NCBI RefSeq assembly: GCF_000585355.1
Contig: NZ_KK073873.1
Span: forward strand, 1,576,703 to 1,640,702
Length of the DNA stretch: 64,000 bases
Direction: 5' to 3'
Source: Xylanibacter oryzae DSM 17970
GTDB taxonomy: Bacteria; Bacteroidota; Bacteroidia; Bacteroidales; Bacteroidaceae
Shown here: positions 26,969 through 36,816 of the stretch, piece by piece
How positions within the stretch are numbered: position 1 is the stretch's first letter
Layout of the letters: the number at the start of each line of letters is the position of its first letter
The notes under the pieces: model-generated
The model's input: the letters and a program-made list of their open reading frames with translations, nothing else
Database searches by the model: none
Told to the model about the DNA's origin: nothing
Made by a program: the position numbers and the translations under genes

Positions 26969-28915
26969 TTATTGGTAATTATACTTTTCAAGTAATCTCA
27001 GAGCACGCAATATCTCTGCTACATTAGCTGCAAACGACATTGCACCTTTGCCGTTGAATGGAGGGTTTCCGTCAAACATCTCAGGTATAGTTCCAATACA
27101 CCGACTTGTCATCTCATCTTCATATCCAACCATTTGGCGCTCGATAAAGCTTAACCTTGTTCGTTTATACATCTTAAGGCATGCTTCCATATAGAATCCT
27201 CCTAACCATGGCCATGCAGTACCCTGATGATAAGCATAATCACGCTGACTTTGCGGCCCTGTATACATTGGATTATAACCACCACTTTTAGGTGATAGTG
27301 TCCTCAATCCTTTAGGAGTTAGTAATTCTCGTGTACAAACATCAAGTACACCCTTTTTCTGTTCTTGAGAAAGAGGTGAAAAATCTAATGCAACAGCAAA
27401 TATCATATTTGGGCGTACACTCCAGTCGGGCGTATTGCCATCAACATAGTCGAAAAGATAACCATATTCATTAAGAAATGTATCTACAAACGAACGTTTA
27501 CAAATTTCTGCACGCCGCTCAAAATTTTCAGCTAAATCATCTTCATTTGAATCAGCAGCAATCTTTGCACCAAATTTTAGAGCATTATACCATAATGCAT
27601 TAAACTCCACAATATATCCTGTACGAGGAACTACCGGACGTCCGTTTACTGTAGAATTCATCCAGGTTATAGCCTTATCATGACCTTCTGAATATAAAAG
27701 TCCATTTTCATCAAGCCGCAGATTAGGGTGGAGTCCCGAAATTATATAGTTTAATATATCTTTTATGAATTTCCCATATATACTATTGCATTTATCATTA
27801 CCGGCTTCCTTAGCATACTGTTGTAAAGCCCATATACACCATAAAGGAACATCAGGTTGTTCTATTTCATACATATTTACAGTAAGGGGTTTGCCTTCCA
27901 TAAACTCACGCAAGCCCTTTTCTGAAGTTTTCATTACAAGTTCAAAATAGTCCTGTTCATCTATAGCAAGCGTAAGTCCAGGTAAAGATAAGAACGTATC
28001 ACGAGCTCGACTTTTAAACCAAGGATATCCAGCAATAATATATCGATCATCATTTTTCTCGCGCTTATGAAATTGATGTGCTGCATTTACCAGACAATGA
28101 AAGAAATTATCTCGTGGGGAACGTTCTGAAACTTCTTTATCAAATAACTTTTTTAATAATGATGTTTTAATTTCAGATGTAGAGGCGGCAAAAACGATAC
28201 TCTCACCTTTTCGGATCTTCATTTCAAAGTATCCTGGTACATAAAGATCTTCGTTAGATGCATATCCACGCTCCTGTTCTTTAGTATATTCCACACCACG
28301 ATACCAATCTGGTTGAAACACAAACTCATTTTTTTTACAGAATTGCATATAAAGATCTGGATATCCTGAATACATGCATGTTTTGATACCATTATCAACC
28401 ATACTGTAATCTCTTTTAGCCGTTGAATTTTCATGTGTAAACTGTCTTACACTTCGAAAAGCCAAAAAAGGTTTGAATCGTAAAGTTGTGGCAGAATGGG
28501 CGTCGACCAGAGTGTAACGGATCAATATGCGGTCCTCGTAATGCTGAAACACGACTTCCTTCTTTAACAAGACGCCTCCTACCCTATAAAGTGTAGTTGG
28601 CACTTTATCACAATCAAACTCACGAATATACTTGTGACCTTTAGGGCTGAAATTATTGCCCTGATATTTATGTAATCCTAAATTAAACTCTGCGCCATGC
28701 TGAATGACTGTAACATCTAATGAGGAAAGCAACACGTGGTTGTCATCGTCTATCTCTGGAACGGGGACAACTAGTAAACCGTGGTACTTACGTGTGTTAC
28801 AGTCGACAATAGTTGAACAAGAATATGCCCCAGAGCGATTGGTGCGTAGCAATTCTCTTGTTAGCGATTCCTGCAAGTTTGTCATCAGAGCCTTCTCAAA
28901 TCGTAAATAACTCAT
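26969..28915 (-). CDS. Amylo-alpha-1,6-glucosidase (glycogen debranching enzyme)
   Basis: A 648-residue GH133-type debranching enzyme. The N-terminal domain includes STIVDCNTRKYHGLLV, and the (alpha/alpha)6 catalytic domain shows AGYPWFKSRARDTFLSLPG, RPNMIFAVAL and YHQGTAWPWLGGFYMEA. It removes alpha-1,6 branches from glycogen in the cytoplasm. First gene of the AGL-GT4-GH57 operon, with a -7 box ~105 nt upstream, divergent from a Crp/Fnr-type regulator gene. Confidence 0.93.
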   Translation of the reverse strand: MSYLRFEKALMTNLQESLTRELLRTNRSGAYSCSTIVDCNTRKYHGLLVVPVPEIDDDNHVLLSSLDVTVIQHGAEFNLGLHKYQGNNFSPKGHKYIREFDCDKVPTTLYRVGGVLLKKEVVFQHYEDRILIRYTLVDAHSATTLRFKPFLAFRSVRQFTHENSTAKRDYSMVDNGIKTCMYSGYPDLYMQFCKKNEFVFQPDWYRGVEYTKEQERGYASNEDLYVPGYFEMKIRKGESIVFAASTSEIKTSLLKKLFDKEVSERSPRDNFFHCLVNAAHQFHKREKNDDRYIIAGYPWFKSRARDTFLSLPGLTLAIDEQDYFELVMKTSEKGLREFMEGKPLTVNMYEIEQPDVPLWCIWALQQYAKEAGNDKCNSIYGKFIKDILNYIISGLHPNLRLDENGLLYSEGHDKAITWMNSTVNGRPVVPRTGYIVEFNALWYNALKFGAKIAADSNEDDLAENFERRAEICKRSFVDTFLNEYGYLFDYVDGNTPDWSVRPNMIFAVALDFSPLSQEQKKGVLDVCTRELLTPKGLRTLSPKSGGYNPMYTGPQSQRDYAYHQGTAWPWLGGFYMEACLKMYKRTRLSFIERQMVGYEDEMTSRCIGTIPEMFDGNPPFNGKGAMSFAANVAEILRALRLLEKYNYQ

Positions 28916-29019
28916 AGTTCCTATTTTAAGGTATTAAATGTTCATAGCTCAACGCTAATAACGGAAAACAACAATCTTTTATGTGTTTTTGTATCATTGT
29001 CCTTCGTTTTTCGCATAAG

Positions 29020-29027
29020 CAAAGATA
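29020..29027 (-). promoter_or_regulatory. -7 promoter box for the glycogen operon
   Basis: CAAAGATA on the plus strand is TATCTTTG on the minus strand, ~105 nt upstream of the debranching enzyme start. Confidence 0.55.
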
Positions 29028-29142
29028 GCGCTTATTTTTAAAAACACAAAAGAAATATTAGTATAAATGCCTAAAACATTCTATTTTTACATTATTGAAA
29101 ACTTTTTTCTATGAAAAATTTATATATTTGACAAAAAAATCG

Positions 29143-29150
29143 TAAATTTG
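29143..29150 (+). promoter_or_regulatory. -7 promoter box for the Crp/Fnr regulator gene
   Basis: TAAATTTG followed by CA, 28 nt before the ATG. Confidence 0.6.
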
Positions 29151-29178
29151 CACAACTGGGGGATTTAAAGGTTGTATT

Positions 29179-29883
29179 ATGGTTATAAAAACGGCTTACG
29201 ATAAATTAGAAACAGTAAAGGCCATTTCAAGTCTTTGGGATCCACTTACTGCGGATCAGCGCACATTACTGTTGAAGCATATAACAATTGAACGTTTCAA
29301 GAAAAATGATTTGATATATAAAGAGAATGAAACGCCGACAGCTTTAATGTGCCTCATAAAGGGAAAAGTAAAAATATGCAAAGACGGTGTAAGCGGAAGG
29401 AATCAAATTATAGGTGTTATAAAGCCTGTTGGTCTCTTCGGTTATAGGGCTTATTTTGCAAAAGAGGATTATAAAACTGCTGCTGCAGCATTCGAAACGT
29501 CAGTAATTGCTTTTATTCCGATGGAAATAATAATGAGACTTATTGAAGAAAACAGCATGATAGGACTGTTATTTATTAAAGAGCTCTCTGTTGGTTTGGG
29601 GCAAGCTAATGATCGCACTGTAAATCTAACTCAAAAACATATCCGCGGACGTCTTGCAGAAGCTATAATTTTCTTAAAAGATAATTATGGCGTTGAGGAG
29701 GACGAGCACACTCTTAGTATATATCTAAGCCGTGAAGATCTAGCAAACCTATCTAATATGACGACCAGTAATGCTATACGTACACTTTCTGCATTTTCTG
29801 CTGAAAAGCTAATCGCGACAGACGGCAGAAAAATAAAGATTATCCAAGACGAAGAGCTACGAAAGATCTCAAAAATGGGATAA
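29179..29883 (+). CDS. Crp/Fnr-family transcription regulator
   Basis: A 234-residue regulator: an N-terminal cyclic-nucleotide-binding-like beta roll (~30-135), a long dimer helix, and a C-terminal winged helix with SREDLANLSNMTTSNAIRTL. There is no Cys cluster for an FeS centre, so it is not a true Fnr, and the cAMP contact residues are not evident. The ligand is unknown. It is divergent from the glycogen operon with 263 nt between, so it may regulate that operon, but no operator could be identified. Confidence 0.9.
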   Translation: MVIKTAYDKLETVKAISSLWDPLTADQRTLLLKHITIERFKKNDLIYKENETPTALMCLIKGKVKICKDGVSGRNQIIGVIKPVGLFGYRAYFAKEDYKTAAAAFETSVIAFIPMEIIMRLIEENSMIGLLFIKELSVGLGQANDRTVNLTQKHIRGRLAEAIIFLKDNYGVEEDEHTLSIYLSREDLANLSNMTTSNAIRTLSAFSAEKLIATDGRKIKIIQDEELRKISKMG

Positions 29884-29892
29884 ATATTTATA

Positions 29893-30828
29893 TTATTCCG
29901 GTATAAGAAAATTTATAACTTCTTGTTCTACTGTTATTGTGTATGGACCTACAGGAGTGCTAATAAGTCTCCCGTCAATACATACAAGAGGTCTTTTTGC
30001 TTCTATCACATCCACCTTGAGTGTACGGTAAGAATGAACGCTTCTATGATTTAGAAAACGATTTGTAAATAGAAGATAAAATCCCTCTATTAATTGGGTA
30101 ACCTCTGGATGGTATACAACTGATACATCCAACAAGCCATTATATGGTACAGCATTAGGAGTTTGTCCATATCCATGAGCATTACCGATACAGACAGTCA
30201 TTACCTTTCGTTTTATTATATCCGTATTTATCTTAATATTCATTTTGTATTCCAGGCGTTGAAATATCATTAGCAAAAATGATACGATAAAAGATAATGT
30301 TCGTGAACCAAACATTCTACGTGTTTGTCGCCTTAGGTTCATAACAGATGCTATTAACCCAATATTAATACAATTCAAGAAATACCTATGACATTTTATA
30401 CCTTTCTTATTTGTATAACGAATACACCCCAAATCTATTTTACGCACTCTGTGATTAATTAGCCAATCTATTGTCTGTTGTATATTGTTTTCACTGAAAT
30501 TCCAAAATCTTGCAAAATCATTCATAACACCATATGGTATTATACCTAATGAAATAGAATCACGTATCTGTTTATCAGTATGCATAAGACAGTTCACGGC
30601 ATCATTCAGAGCGGAATCTCCACCTACAATAATGATTGTTTTATATCCATTATTTATAAGCATATTTACAAGACGTTCTACGCTTCCTGTAGTTTCACTC
30701 TGAACAAAATCATATTCAACTTTACGTTCTTCTAATACACGCTGTATTTTACCCCAATATTTATGAGGGCTTATTATTCCATGTTTAGGGCAAAACAATA
30801 TACCCCACCTTGAATTTTCTACTGCCAT
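29893..30828 (-). CDS. Diacylglycerol kinase-family lipid kinase
   Basis: A 311-residue protein of the DagK_cat family from the ATG at 30828 (MAVENSRWGILFCPKHG). These kinases phosphorylate diacylglycerol or related lipids at the membrane. The nucleotide-binding motif, usually GGDGT, reads GGDSALNDAVN here. IPYGVMNDFARFWN replaces the usual PxGTxNDFAR. The later half (RRQTRRMFGSRTLSFIVSFL, CIGNAHGYG) fits the family. A longer start at 30882 would deepen the overlap with miaA to 64 nt; the chosen start leaves 10 nt. Confidence 0.8.
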   Translation of the reverse strand: MAVENSRWGILFCPKHGIISPHKYWGKIQRVLEERKVEYDFVQSETTGSVERLVNMLINNGYKTIIIVGGDSALNDAVNCLMHTDKQIRDSISLGIIPYGVMNDFARFWNFSENNIQQTIDWLINHRVRKIDLGCIRYTNKKGIKCHRYFLNCINIGLIASVMNLRRQTRRMFGSRTLSFIVSFLLMIFQRLEYKMNIKINTDIIKRKVMTVCIGNAHGYGQTPNAVPYNGLLDVSVVYHPEVTQLIEGFYLLFTNRFLNHRSVHSYRTLKVDVIEAKRPLVCIDGRLISTPVGPYTITVEQEVINFLIPE

Positions 30829-31742
30829 AGGTCTTTTATCTCCTTTATATTCTCTTCTATCGGATGCATAGCATCTATCCAATGTATTTCGAATCCTCTA
30901 CGTTCCATTCCTCTAAACCAAGTCATCTGACGCTTTGAGAACTGATGTATTGCTATTTCAAGCTTATCAAACATATCCTGATAAGTTGTTTTACCTATAA
31001 GATATTCTGTAACAAATTTATATTCCAAACCATAATAAATAAGATTTTCTGGTGGAATGCCAGTATCAAGAAGACTCTTTATCTCATCGAGCATTCCGTT
31101 TGCAAGTCTCTGCTTTAAACGGTCAGTTATCTTTTTACGACGCTCATCTCTATCTATATTAACGCCTATAATAAGAGAATCTATTTTAGGGACTTGACGT
31201 CCTGAAAATGGTGTATGCTTATAATACTCTTCAATCTCTATTGCCCGTATTGCTCTCTGGGCAGTATCAACATCAGTATTATTATGCATTTTAGATTTGT
31301 TTTGTGATTTCAACTCAACAAGCATCTCTGTAAGTTCTGAGAGACTTTTACCTTCCAATTTGGCACGCAATTCAGGACTTTGAGGAACAGGCATTAATTG
31401 ATATCCTTTAAGAACTGCCTCTATATACAAACCTGAACCACCGCAAAGTATTGAATTTACGCCCCTGCGGCAATTATCCTCATAAACTTCAAAAAAGTCA
31501 CGTTGATATTCATACACATTATATTTTGTGCCTGGCTCTACAATATCAATAAGATGATAAGGTATATTTTTACCTGCAATAGTATAATCACATAAATCTT
31601 TACCCGTACCTATATCCATATTTTTATATACCTGTCTACTGTCTGCACTTATGATTTCCGCACCTATTTCTACTGCCAAAGCAGTGGCAATACGCGTCTT
31701 GCCTGAAGCAGTAGGTCCCAATATGGTTATCATTTTTTTCAT
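30819..31742 (-). CDS. miaA: tRNA dimethylallyltransferase
   Basis: Adds the isopentenyl group to A37 of tRNAs that read UNN codons. The 307-residue protein starts MKKMITILGPTASGKTR with the P-loop, followed by ISADSRQVYKNMDIGTGK, LCGGSGLYIEAVL and a C-terminal FSKRQMTWFRG, all diagnostic. The lipid kinase gene overlaps its last 10 nt, so the two are translationally linked. Confidence 0.96.
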   Translation of the reverse strand: MKKMITILGPTASGKTRIATALAVEIGAEIISADSRQVYKNMDIGTGKDLCDYTIAGKNIPYHLIDIVEPGTKYNVYEYQRDFFEVYEDNCRRGVNSILCGGSGLYIEAVLKGYQLMPVPQSPELRAKLEGKSLSELTEMLVELKSQNKSKMHNNTDVDTAQRAIRAIEIEEYYKHTPFSGRQVPKIDSLIIGVNIDRDERRKKITDRLKQRLANGMLDEIKSLLDTGIPPENLIYYGLEYKFVTEYLIGKTTYQDMFDKLEIAIHQFSKRQMTWFRGMERRGFEIHWIDAMHPIEENIKEIKDLWQ

Positions 31743-31802
31743 CAGATACTATTCAAAAGAACTATAAAAATATTGTTTTGTTTGCAAATATAAACAAAAA
31801 AA

Positions 31803-31825
31803 GCCGTTCAGCAATGCTGAACGGC
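31803..31825. terminator. Terminator after gap
   Basis: GCCGTTCAGCA / TGCTGAACGGC (31803-31813, 31815-31825) with T runs on the minus strand, 28 nt past the gap stop. A-rich on the other side, so it may act in both directions. Confidence 0.85.
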
Positions 31826-31852
31826 AATTTTTTATCTTAAAGTTTCCAATGA

Positions 31853-32890
<1,038 letters not shown>

Positions 32891-32994
32891 TTATTTATTT
32901 TAAAGGGTTAAAATATATACTAAACAACTTTTTTGCCTTTGTGCGTCACCCTTTATTTGTGTAATGAATTTCTCTTATAGAGTAAAATATCTAC

Positions 32995-33043
32995 CAAAGA
33001 TAACGCATTTCTGCATTTATTTCTCTTTTCGCCCGCAAAGTTA
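32995..33043 (-). promoter_or_regulatory. Two -7 promoter boxes for gap
   Basis: TATCTTTG (plus strand 32995-33002) and TAACTTTG (33036-33043) on the minus strand, 41 nt apart. Both fit TAnnTTTG, and the outer one gives a leader of ~145 nt. Confidence 0.5.
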
Positions 33044-33054
33044 CAAAAAAAATC

Positions 33055-33062
33055 TATATTTG
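33055..33062 (+). promoter_or_regulatory. -7 promoter box for mscL
   Basis: TATATTTG followed by CA, 38 nt before the mscL ATG and back to back with the gap promoter. Confidence 0.6.
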
Positions 33063-33100
33063 CATACGAAACTTCTATTAATTTATATAAAATAATAACT

Positions 33101-33529
33101 ATGGGACATTTTATAAATGAGTTTAAACAGTTTGCTGTGAAAGGTAATGCCGTAGACATGGCCGTTGGCGTAATTATTGGTGCTGCTTTTGGTAAAATTG
33201 TATCTTCTATAGTTGATGATATCATTATGCCTCCAATAGGTTGGCTTATCGGTGGAGTGAATTTTACAGACTTGAAATTTAAATTACCATCAGTTGATTT
33301 TGGACTTGAGAAAATAACTCCCGCTACAATCAATTACGGAAATTTTGTACAAGCTTTACTCAATTTTATTATCATCGCCTTATGTGTATTCCTGTTAGTT
33401 AAAGGTATAAACAAATTGGCAAATAACAAAAAAGAAGAAAAGCCTACGAATCAGCCCACTCCTTCTAAAGAAGAAGTGCTTTTAATGGAAATACGTGATT
33501 TACTAAAAGAAAAAAATGGTATAGAATAA
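33101..33529 (+). CDS. mscL: Large-conductance mechanosensitive channel
   Basis: Opens under membrane tension to release solutes on hypo-osmotic shock. The 142-residue protein has the N-terminal amphipathic helix and first pore helix ([20 protein letters not shown]), the DDIIMPPIG stretch, the second membrane helix ([16 protein letters not shown]) and the charged C-terminal coiled coil ([12 protein letters not shown]). A small hairpin terminator follows. Confidence 0.97.
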   Translation: MGHFINEFKQFAVKGNAVDMAVGVIIGAAFGKIVSSIVDDIIMPPIGWLIGGVNFTDLKFKLPSVDFGLEKITPATINYGNFVQALLNFIIIALCVFLLVKGINKLANNKKEEKPTNQPTPSKEEVLLMEIRDLLKEKNGIE

Positions 33530-33588
33530 GTAAAAAATATTATATGCATAACGACAATTTCCATTGATTTTTATTACTACAATATATG

Positions 33589-33609
33589 CGAAGAAGGACT
33601 TTTTCTTCG
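33589..33609 (+). terminator. Terminator after mscL
   Basis: CGAAGAA (33589-33595) pairs with TTCTTCG (33603-33609), with a short T-rich tail. Confidence 0.6.
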
Positions 33610-33638
33610 TTTCGTTTCATTTTCCCAAAAAGTTTGAC

Positions 33639-33646
33639 TAACTTTG
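33639..33646 (+). promoter_or_regulatory. -7 promoter box for the outer membrane barrel gene
   Basis: TAACTTTG followed by CA, 22 nt before the ATG. Confidence 0.6.
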
Positions 33647-33668
33647 CAACAAACTTTAATTTAAAAAT

Positions 33669-34322
33669 ATGAAACGATTCTTGTTTTTTGTCATTATAAT
33701 TTATTCAACTACCATTGTTAAAGCGCAAATAAAATATAGTATAGAAGGAGCACCACAATTTTCTCCAGATATATCATGGCGAGTAGGAGGTAATATAGAA
33801 ATGCCTATTTCAAAGAGATTCTCTATTGTTTCCGGACTTCATTGGTCTGACAGACATAGGACAAAGAAAAACACAACAACAATTACATCTGATCAAGAAA
33901 AAGGAATTAGGACAAAGGAATATTCTTTCAACGCAAATTTCATAACCATACCTGTTCGCTTGGCAATAAGAATAGGAACACTTTCTAATTATAAAAACGA
34001 ATGGAGAGTTTTAGTAGGTCCATATATTGCTTATGGAATAAGTGGAAATGGAAATATCAAGACTTCAATTAACGGGAAGGAAAACAATGAAGATGTTAAA
34101 ACTTTCGGAAACGACGGTTTATATAGAACGCGATGGGATTACGGTTTAAGCTCTGAAATTCAATACATTCATAAAGACCACTTTAATATGGGAATATTTA
34201 TGGAGAATGGTTTTAGAGACCTTTATAAATCAGACAATGCATTTGAATCAATAATGGATGATTTATTTGTTGTTTCAAAGATAAATATAACGGTGGGCTT
34301 TTCTGTCGGATACATATTCTAA
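33669..34322 (+). CDS. Outer membrane beta-barrel protein
   Basis: A 217-residue secreted protein (signal peptide MKRFLFFVIIIYSTTIVKAQ) with alternating-hydrophobicity strands such as RFSIVSGLHW, FITIPVRLAIRIG and KINITVGFSVGYIF, ending in an aromatic residue as outer membrane barrels do. It fits the small eight-strand barrel families common in Bacteroidetes (OMP_b-brl type). Function unknown. It has its own promoter and no operon partner. Confidence 0.78.
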   Translation: MKRFLFFVIIIYSTTIVKAQIKYSIEGAPQFSPDISWRVGGNIEMPISKRFSIVSGLHWSDRHRTKKNTTTITSDQEKGIRTKEYSFNANFITIPVRLAIRIGTLSNYKNEWRVLVGPYIAYGISGNGNIKTSINGKENNEDVKTFGNDGLYRTRWDYGLSSEIQYIHKDHFNMGIFMENGFRDLYKSDNAFESIMDDLFVVSKINITVGFSVGYIF

Positions 34323-34482
34323 TTTTATAACAACGTTTTGAAAAATCATCTCGGAATGTCCGTAATACAATAAGTCGTTTTCCGCAAACATTAAGTATAT
34401 TGCCATCTATACTAGATATATGGATAAATAGTGACAAAATTAATATATTATTTGAAGAAAAAATTTCTATAATTATAAAAAA

Positions 34483-34514
34483 TGACTTATTGATATCGTA
34501 ATATCAATAAGTCA
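34483..34514 (-). terminator. Terminator after guaA
   Basis: Perfect 14-bp stem TGACTTATTGATAT / ATATCAATAAGTCA (34483-34496, 34501-34514) with a 4-nt loop and T-rich tail on the minus strand. Confidence 0.82.
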
Positions 34515-34534
34515 ATATTTAGTGAATTAATGGA

Positions 34535-36079
34535 TTATTCCCATTCTATTGTCGAAGGTGGTTTTGATGATATATCATAGCAAACCCTATTTACGCCCTT
34601 TACTTTATTTATTATTTCATTTGAAACTTTTGCCATAAAGTCATAAGGCAGATGTGCCCAGTCTGCTGTCATAGCATCCATACTCGTAACAGCACGTAAA
34701 GCTACAGGGTGTTCATAAGTACGTTCATCTCCCATAACTCCTACACTACGAATTGTTGAAAGAAGAACTGTTCCTGCCTGCCAAACTTTATTATATAGAG
34801 AATCACCATCCTCACATATATAATTATGCATTTCTTCTATATATATATCGTCTGCATCCTGAAGAATACGAACTTTCTCGCGTGTTATGTCACCAAGTAT
34901 TCGTACGGCCAAACCTGGTCCCGGAAATGGATGGCGGTTTATAAGACGCTCCGGCATATTAAGTTGATGTCCTACCCTACGGACCTCATCTTTGAACAGC
35001 CACTTCAAAGGTTCGCAAAGCTGCAACTTCATTTCTTTTGGCAGTCCTCCTACATTATGATGACTTTTTATAGTCATCCCTGTTATGCTAAGACTTTCTA
35101 TGCGATCTGGATATATTGTTCCTTGCGCGAGCCATTTTGCATCTTTAATTTTCTTTGCTTCTGCATTAAAAACTTCTACAAAGTCACGACCTATAATCTT
35201 ACGTTTTTTCTCAGGATCAGTTACTCCTTCAAGGTCTTTAAAGAATTTATCACTCGCATCTACGCCAATCACATTTAATCCTAGGCCGGAATAAGCCTCC
35301 ATTACCTTAGCAAACTCGTCTTTACGGAGCATTCCATGGTCAACAAATATACATGTTAGGTTTTTACCAATAGCTCTATTCAGTAATGTTGCACAAACAG
35401 AAGAATCAACACCGCCACTGAGTCCTAGTATAACGCGATCATTGCCTAGTTGCTGTTTCAGTTCTGAAACTGTAGATTCTACAAAAGAAGCTGCGCTCCA
35501 TACTTGTTTACTACCACATATATCAACTACAAAATTCTTTAGCAGTTGTGCACCTTGAGTTGTATGAAATACTTCAGGATGGAATTGAACAGCCCAAAGG
35601 GGATTTTTGCAGCTTGCATATGCAGCAAACTTTACATCTGCAGTAGATGCTATTATATTACAGTCTTCTGGTATTGCCGTAATAGTATCACCATGGCTCA
35701 TCCAAACCTGAGAATTTTCTGTAAAGCCTTTAAACAAAGGATTTTCAGCATCAAACTTTTGAAGGTTGGCACGCCCATACTCACGAGTATTTGTTTTTTC
35801 AACCTTTCCTCCTCCTGAGTTAGCGATAAACTGCGCGCCATAACATATTCCCAAGACGGGATATTTGCCTACAAACTGAGTTAAATCAACTTTGAAAGCT
35901 TCTTTATCATGTACAGAGTAAGGAGAACCACTCAGAATTACCCCTATAACATCTGCATAGTCTTTAGGAAATTTATTATACGGCAAAATCTCGCAGAAGG
36001 TATCCAGTTCACGAACTCTTCTTCCTATAAGTTGAGTAGTCTGTGATCCGAAATCAAGAATAATAATCTTCTGTTGCAT
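34535..36079 (-). CDS. guaA: GMP synthase (glutamine-hydrolysing)
   Basis: Converts XMP to GMP using glutamine and ATP. The 514-residue protein has the class I glutamine amidotransferase domain ([11 protein letters not shown] with the catalytic Cys, and AVQFHPEV), then the PP-loop [10 protein letters not shown], and the C-terminal dimer domain ending PPSTIEWE. It is 5 nt downstream of the MurU-like gene, the end of a three-gene operon. Confidence 0.97.
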   Translation of the reverse strand: MQQKIIILDFGSQTTQLIGRRVRELDTFCEILPYNKFPKDYADVIGVILSGSPYSVHDKEAFKVDLTQFVGKYPVLGICYGAQFIANSGGGKVEKTNTREYGRANLQKFDAENPLFKGFTENSQVWMSHGDTITAIPEDCNIIASTADVKFAAYASCKNPLWAVQFHPEVFHTTQGAQLLKNFVVDICGSKQVWSAASFVESTVSELKQQLGNDRVILGLSGGVDSSVCATLLNRAIGKNLTCIFVDHGMLRKDEFAKVMEAYSGLGLNVIGVDASDKFFKDLEGVTDPEKKRKIIGRDFVEVFNAEAKKIKDAKWLAQGTIYPDRIESLSITGMTIKSHHNVGGLPKEMKLQLCEPLKWLFKDEVRRVGHQLNMPERLINRHPFPGPGLAVRILGDITREKVRILQDADDIYIEEMHNYICEDGDSLYNKVWQAGTVLLSTIRSVGVMGDERTYEHPVALRAVTSMDAMTADWAHLPYDFMAKVSNEIINKVKGVNRVCYDISSKPPSTIEWE

Positions 36080-36084
36080 AAATA

Positions 36085-36816
36085 CTATATTTGATTGTTT
36101 ATAAATTCTTCAGCTTGTGATAATGTTTCCATTTTTCCAACATCCATTAATTTTAAATCTTCTTTTAAATAACCTTTGATATTTGCTTTTGCACATATAT
36201 CAAGATAAAAGTCAATTATTCCGAACTTATCTGGAAAATCGTTCATATAACCAAAAAGTTTCGGAGAAAAAAGATGAATACCTGAAAATGCATACTTTTT
36301 ATATTTTGACGGTTGTAAGTCTGTATAAGGACTTTTAACTTCGCCTGTTTCTATATTTGTCCAGCCAACGAGACGCATGTCTGAATCAAAGAGGAGGTAA
36401 CGTTTTGTTTTTCTTTTGCTTACCAGTAATGTAGCATCATTATTTAAGTTTGACTCATAAAAGCTTTTCAGATTCACATTACTAAGAATGTCTACATTAT
36501 GAATCAAGACCGGCGATGTTTTACTTAAAAGGGATGAAGCCTTTTTTATTCCACCACCCGTATCAAGTAGTTTATCTGATTCGTCACTGATAAGAATTTC
36601 CACTCCAAAATTATCATTCCTTCTAAGATAATCTATAATCTGGTTTGAAAAATGATGTACATTTACAACAATTTTATCAGTTCCGGCACCTTTCAACTTA
36701 TTGATGACACGCTCAAGTAATGTTTTATCACCTACACGCACCAATGCCTTAGGGATTTTTTCCGTAAGTGGCTTAAGTCTCGTGCCCAATCCGGCTGCAA
36801 AAATCATTGCCTGCAT
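36085..36816 (-). CDS. Sugar-1-phosphate nucleotidyltransferase, MurU-like
   Basis: A 243-residue nucleotidyltransferase: [20 protein letters not shown] then [15 protein letters not shown] is the G-x-G-T-R-L..P-K-x signature. It resembles MurU, which makes UDP-MurNAc from MurNAc-1-phosphate in cell-wall recycling. The link rests on the adjacent upstream gene, an AmgK-like kinase fused to RapZ; AmgK and MurU are known partners. Start and stop of the two genes overlap (36816). Mannose- or glucose-1-phosphate transferase remains possible. Confidence 0.78.
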   Translation of the reverse strand: MQAMIFAAGLGTRLKPLTEKIPKALVRVGDKTLLERVINKLKGAGTDKIVVNVHHFSNQIIDYLRRNDNFGVEILISDESDKLLDTGGGIKKASSLLSKTSPVLIHNVDILSNVNLKSFYESNLNNDATLLVSKRKTKRYLLFDSDMRLVGWTNIETGEVKSPYTDLQPSKYKKYAFSGIHLFSPKLFGYMNDFPDKFGIIDFYLDICAKANIKGYLKEDLKLMDVGKMETLSQAEEFINNQI

